From Prevotella sp. (GTDB lineage: Bacteria; Bacteroidota; Bacteroidia; Bacteroidales; Bacteroidaceae), in assembly GCA_017960525.1 (NCBI GenBank), contig JAGCZA010000097.1, forward strand, positions 1-32,311: a stretch of DNA of 32,311 nt, read 5' to 3'. A program made the translations under genes and the position numbers. The notes below the pieces were generated by a model, which was not told the DNA's origin, did no database searches, and saw only the letters and a program-made list of their open reading frames with translations. Positions 29,358-32,311 of the stretch are shown here, piece by piece. Within the stretch, counting starts at the first letter, position 1; every line of letters starts with the position of its first letter.

Positions 29358-30239
29358 ATGGAAAACAAGCAGAAGTACTTCGCTCCTTCGGAGTTGATCA
29401 TCAATGAGGATGGAAGCTGCTTCCATCTGCACCTGAAACCAGAACAGTTGGCCGACCGCGTCATCCTGGTGGGCGACCCCGCCCGAGTAGACACTGTGGC
29501 TGCACACTTCGACACCCGCGAGTGCGAGGTGCAGAGCCGCGAGTTCCACACCATCACAGGCACCTACAAGGGAAAACGCATCACTTGTCAGAGTCACGGC
29601 ATCGGCTGCGACAACATGGACATTGCGATGACAGAACTTGACACGTTGGCAAACATCGACTATCAGTCACGTACTGAGCGGCCAGAGCATCGCACGCTCA
29701 CTTGCGTGCGCATCGGCACCTGTGGCGGCCTGCAGCCCTATACCCCCACAGGCACGTTCATCGCATCGGTGAAGAGCATCGGCTTCGACGGCCTGCTGAA
29801 CTATTACGGAGGCAGAAACGAGGTCTGCGACCTGCAAATGGAGGAGGCTTTCAAGGCACACATGCAATGGAATCCCATCAAGGGCTCACCCTACGTCAGC
29901 ATTGCCGACAAGCAGCTCTTGGAACAGATTGCCCAGAATGATATGGTGCGCGGCTACACCATCTCGTGCGGAGGATTCTATGGCCCACAGGGACGCATAA
30001 TACGAATACCTCTGGCCGACCCAACGCAAAACGAGAAAGTAGAAAGCTTCGAGTACGATGGATTGCGAGTGTGCAATTTCGAGATGGAGTCGTCGGCACT
30101 GGCCGGGCTGGCATCGCTCCTTGGCCACCGTGCCATGACCTGCTGCATGGTCATTGCCAACCGCTATGCGCAGGAAATGAACACCGAATACAAAAACACC
30201 ATCGATACACTCATCGAAAAAGTACTTGAACGTATTTAA
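29358..30239 (+). CDS. Nucleoside phosphorylase (uridine/purine phosphorylase family)
   Basis: The 293-aa protein belongs to the PNP/UDP family: VGDPARV with the phosphate-binding GDP at 39-41, the SHGIG loop, RIGTCGG (phosphate site), and NFEMESSAL (ribose-binding Met/Glu). Such enzymes split nucleosides with phosphate into base and ribose-1-phosphate in the cytoplasm. An extended N-terminus (about 30 residues, PSELIINEDGSCFHL) and RTCVR-type core match the uridine phosphorylase-like group of Bacteroidetes. Base preference cannot be read with certainty. It lies in a tight gene row between the PD40 protein and a DUF486 membrane protein. Confidence 0.9.
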   Translation: MENKQKYFAPSELIINEDGSCFHLHLKPEQLADRVILVGDPARVDTVAAHFDTRECEVQSREFHTITGTYKGKRITCQSHGIGCDNMDIAMTELDTLANIDYQSRTERPEHRTLTCVRIGTCGGLQPYTPTGTFIASVKSIGFDGLLNYYGGRNEVCDLQMEEAFKAHMQWNPIKGSPYVSIADKQLLEQIAQNDMVRGYTISCGGFYGPQGRIIRIPLADPTQNEKVESFEYDGLRVCNFEMESSALAGLASLLGHRAMTCCMVIANRYAQEMNTEYKNTIDTLIEKVLERI

Positions 30240-30240
30240 G

Positions 30241-30609
30241 ATGAACGCCCTATACACCATCCTGCTGCTTGTGCTGAGCAACATATTTATGACCTTCGCC
30301 TGGTACGGGCACTTGCGGCTCCAACAGACGGGCACGTCGTCAAACTGGCCGCTGATAGGGGTCATCGCTTTCTCATGGGCAATCGCCTTCTTTGAGTACT
30401 GCTGCCAGGTGCCGGCCAACCGCATTGGCTTCGCGGGCAATGGAGGCCCTTTCTCGCTCGTACAGCTGAAGGTCATACAGGAGTGCGTCTCGCTGATGGT
30501 CTTCGCCGTTCTGGCAAATATGCTCTTCCAGCACGAGCAGCTGCACTGGAACCATGCCGCTGCCTTCCTATGTCTCATCATGGCGGTCTATTTCGTCTTT
30601 ATGAAATGA
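30241..30609 (+). CDS. DUF486 (DMT-like) small membrane protein
   Basis: A 122-aa protein with four predicted membrane helices (residues about 3-22, 36-55, 74-95 and 100-120). It has the conserved NxxMTFAWYGHL start and the FEYCCQVPANRIGF segment in the second half, which mark DUF486, a family related to drug/metabolite transporters of half length. Such proteins probably work as dimers in the inner membrane; the substrate is unknown. ATG at 30241, one base after the phosphorylase stop; a TTG further upstream at 30226 would overlap that gene. Its stop overlaps the MnmE start by 4 nt (ATGA), indicating translational coupling. Confidence 0.88.
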   Translation: MNALYTILLLVLSNIFMTFAWYGHLRLQQTGTSSNWPLIGVIAFSWAIAFFEYCCQVPANRIGFAGNGGPFSLVQLKVIQECVSLMVFAVLANMLFQHEQLHWNHAAAFLCLIMAVYFVFMK

Positions 30610-31961
30610 ACCAGAACACCATCTGCGCCCTTGCCACTGCCCCCGGTGGTGCCCTTGGCATCATCCGAGTCAGTGGCCCCGACGTTTTCGCGGCTGTTTC
30701 CTCCCTCTGTTCCGTAAACTGCGCTACCTGCGCAGCCAACACCACCCGCTACACATGCATCCTAACCCCATCAGGCGAGGTCGTCGACGAGGTGCTCGTC
30801 ACCATCTTCCATGCCCCTCACAGTTATACTGGCGAAGACGCCGTGGAGATTTCCTGTCACGGCTCTCGCTATATCGTTCAGCACATTCTCGACCTTCTCG
30901 TAGAGCAAGGTTGCCGTATGGCTGGCCCAGGCGAGTTCACCCAGCGTGCCTATCTCAACGGCAAGCTTGACCTCAGCCAGGCTGAAGCCGTTGCCGACCT
31001 CATCGCTTCCACCAACAAGGCGACTCACGACATTGCTATGAGCCAACTGCGCGGCCATTTCTCCTCAGAACTGAAGACCTTGCGCGACCAACTGCTCAAA
31101 CTCACTTCACTGCTCGAACTTGAACTGGACTTCTCCGACCACGAAGACCTGGAGTTTGCCGACCGCACAGAACTCCTTGCTTTGGCCAAGAACATCGACA
31201 GACGTATCACCACCCTCGCCAGTTCCTTCGAGAAGGGCCAGGCGTTGAAGCAAGGCATTCCCGTGGCCATTGTGGGCAAAACCAATGTCGGCAAATCGAC
31301 ACTCCTCAACGCCCTGCTGAAAGACGACCGCGCCATCGTCTCCGATGTCCACGGCACCACCCGCGATACCATTGAAGACACTATCGACATCCAAGGCGTC
31401 ACCTTCCGTTTCATCGACACGGCAGGCATCCGTCAGACCACTGACACTATCGAGCGAATTGGCATCGACCGTACTTATCAGGCTATTGCCAAGGCGCGTA
31501 TCGTCCTTTGGCTCCTCGACACTCCCCCCACCGAAGCCGAAGTGGCCGACATCACCGACCGCTGCCAGGGCCGCACTCTCATCCCCGTCTGGAACAAGTC
31601 CGACATTCTCCCCCCCCGTCCTGTAGGCTGCGATGTTATCGCAGCCCCCATCCACATTTCCGCAAAAACAGGTCAGGGATTGGCTGCTCTCGAAACCGCC
31701 ATCTACAAGGCCGCCGACATACCCACTCTTGCCGACACCGATGTCATCGTCACCAACGCCCGTCACTACGAATCCCTCACCCGTGCCCACTCCGACCTTC
31801 AGCGTGTCCTCGATGGCCTCCATTCACAGCAAAGCGGCGACCTCCTTTCCGAAGACCTCCGCCTCGCCCTCTCCAATCTCGCAGAAATCACCGGCGAAGG
31901 GATGATTACCCCTCAAGAAACCCTCAACAACATATTTTCCCATTTCTGCGTGGGTAAATAG
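30606..31961 (+). CDS. mnmE: tRNA uridine-5-carboxymethylaminomethyl modification GTPase MnmE (TrmE)
   Basis: A 451-aa protein, full length for MnmE. The N-terminal tetrahydrofolate-binding domain begins MNQNTICALATAPGGALGIIRVSG, and GEFTQRAYLNGKLDLSQAEAV leads into the helical domain. The embedded G domain has the P-loop GKTNVGKST (224-232), a GTTRDT switch, DTAG and NKSD. The C-terminus FSHFCVGK carries the invariant cysteine. With MnmG it forms cmnm5U/nm5U at the wobble base of certain tRNAs. The start at 30606 (ATGAACCAG) overlaps the DUF486 stop by 4 nt and gives the canonical N-terminus; longer upstream reading would overlap that gene. Confidence 0.97.
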   Translation: MNQNTICALATAPGGALGIIRVSGPDVFAAVSSLCSVNCATCAANTTRYTCILTPSGEVVDEVLVTIFHAPHSYTGEDAVEISCHGSRYIVQHILDLLVEQGCRMAGPGEFTQRAYLNGKLDLSQAEAVADLIASTNKATHDIAMSQLRGHFSSELKTLRDQLLKLTSLLELELDFSDHEDLEFADRTELLALAKNIDRRITTLASSFEKGQALKQGIPVAIVGKTNVGKSTLLNALLKDDRAIVSDVHGTTRDTIEDTIDIQGVTFRFIDTAGIRQTTDTIERIGIDRTYQAIAKARIVLWLLDTPPTEAEVADITDRCQGRTLIPVWNKSDILPPRPVGCDVIAAPIHISAKTGQGLAALETAIYKAADIPTLADTDVIVTNARHYESLTRAHSDLQRVLDGLHSQQSGDLLSEDLRLALSNLAEITGEGMITPQETLNNIFSHFCVGK

Positions 31962-31978
31962 GTTGTAACGCATTGGTT

Positions 31979-32037
31979 ATTAGATAGTTATAATACTTTG
32001 TTAGAGTGTTTTTTAACAAATACAATAACTATCTAAT
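31979..32037. terminator. Long two-stage hairpin after mnmE, possible terminator
   Basis: ATTAGATAGTTAT (31979-31991) pairs with ATAACTATCTAAT (32025-32037), 13 bp, and inside them TTTGTTA (31997-32003) pairs with TAACAAA (32014-32020). It sits 18 nt after the mnmE stop. The stem is A/T-rich, unlike a classical terminator, so a recombination or protein-binding site is also possible. Confidence 0.5.
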
Positions 32038-32042
32038 TATCA

Positions 32043-32173
32043 GATATTTGCAAAAATCTGCAAATATAAATTATCACATTCTGCGGTAGAAAGTACGAAA
32101 AACAGGGGTAAAAATCTGCAAATATCCGATACTCATTTTGAGGGTAGTTGTCACCTGATATTTGCAGATTTTT
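32043..32173. repeat. Three copies of an AAAAATCTGCAAATAT element, two in inverted orientation
   Basis: AAAAATCTGCAAATATC at 32110-32126 is exactly complementary to GATATTTGCAGATTTTT at 32157-32173. A third, direct copy (16 of 17 matches) lies at 32052-32068 and forms its own small palindrome with ATATTTGCA at 32044-32052. The set lies directly before the next gene start at 32211, like operator or iteron-type sites. Confidence 0.7.
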
Positions 32174-32210
32174 GTAGATGTTTGTATTGCACCGATCTCA
32201 TTATATTATC

Positions 32211-32311
32211 ATGCCTGCACTAAAGCAATACACCATGAGAAAGTACCAAAACGCCATCGAAGGGACAGCCCATAAGAGGGAGACACAAGGAAAGTATTTT
32301 GATCTATTTCA
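32211..32311 (+). CDS. Unidentified gene, first 33 codons (partial)
   Basis: An ATG at 32211 opens a frame that runs off the window: MPALKQYTMRKYQNAIEGTA, then a basic stretch and KYFDLF. It is short, basic and hydrophilic. It faintly recalls the start of Bacteroidetes HU-like DNA-binding proteins, but the piece is too short to decide. The repeat cluster just upstream would fit an autoregulated DNA-binding protein; this is speculation. Confidence 0.4.
   Translation, partial: MPALKQYTMRKYQNAIEGTAHKRETQGKYFDLF

Noticed and set aside
1-32311. Defence system, phage or toxin-antitoxin island
   Set aside because: No nuclease, reverse transcriptase, methylase-restriction pair, toxin or phage structural gene was recognised; the genes are mainly housekeeping, carbohydrate and envelope functions.

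Overview
The window looks like a chromosomal segment of a Bacteroidales bacterium, most likely a Prevotella-type organism. The evidence is a set of Bacteroidetes-style promoters (TAnnTTTG -7 boxes, two with a TTTG -33 box 19-20 nt upstream), a fused MurF-alanine racemase, a GT3-type (eukaryote-like) glycogen synthase, a propeller/AraC membrane regulator of the hybrid two-component (HTCS) type, a secreted esterase with a Bacteroidales-type C-terminal tail, and an ECF sigma factor next to a beta-barrel outer membrane protein. I see no rRNA, tRNA, CRISPR array or intact transposase.

Layout. 1-4400 (+): the end of gpmI, a methyltransferase-STAS gene broken by a dinucleotide-tract frameshift, a LUD-domain protein, a WbuC-cupin/MsrA fusion, a zinc-ribbon protein, and the wreck of an ATPase gene. 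4450-8559 (+): a secreted CE1-like esterase and a GH31 glycosidase, probably one polysaccharide-degrading unit. 14818-8556 (-): GT3 glycogen synthase, a GHMP sugar kinase fused to a GalU-like uridylyltransferase, and MurF-Alr, spaced 32 and 12 nt apart. 14954-19357 (+): a small exported protein, an ECF sigma factor and a 992-aa outer membrane barrel. 21342-19458 (-): PaaK-like CoA ligase and a tandem ACT protein. 21799-21599 (-): a small KP...LLA peptide gene. 26972-21924 (-): an HTCS-like regulator whose kinase and receiver look dead, followed directly by an exported phospholipase D-like protein. 27453-31961 (+): acyl-ACP thioesterase, PD40 protein, nucleoside phosphorylase, DUF486 membrane protein and MnmE, all tightly packed. 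The window ends in a repeat-rich gap and the first codons of an unidentified gene.

Beyond ordinary genes, the window is rich in short structured repeats. (i) Seven-nucleotide-phased repeat arrays, usually paired in opposite orientation so that they can form hairpins, lie inside the coding sequence of glycogen synthase (two places), the thioesterase and the start of the PLD gene, with a half-element in GH31. (ii) Two intergenic arrays of short palindromes have strict 21-nt and 22-nt periods (four and three copies), and the 22-nt motif also occurs alone next to the 21-nt array. (iii) An 80-nt module holding a consensus -7 box, a leader and the start of a mini-ORF occurs twice, 24.7 kb apart, at 91% identity, each followed by G/C-rich hairpins. 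These repeats, the degenerate HTCS and the kinase-uridylyltransferase beside GT3 glycogen synthase are the most promising leads. All calls come from reading the sequence; no database search was run.
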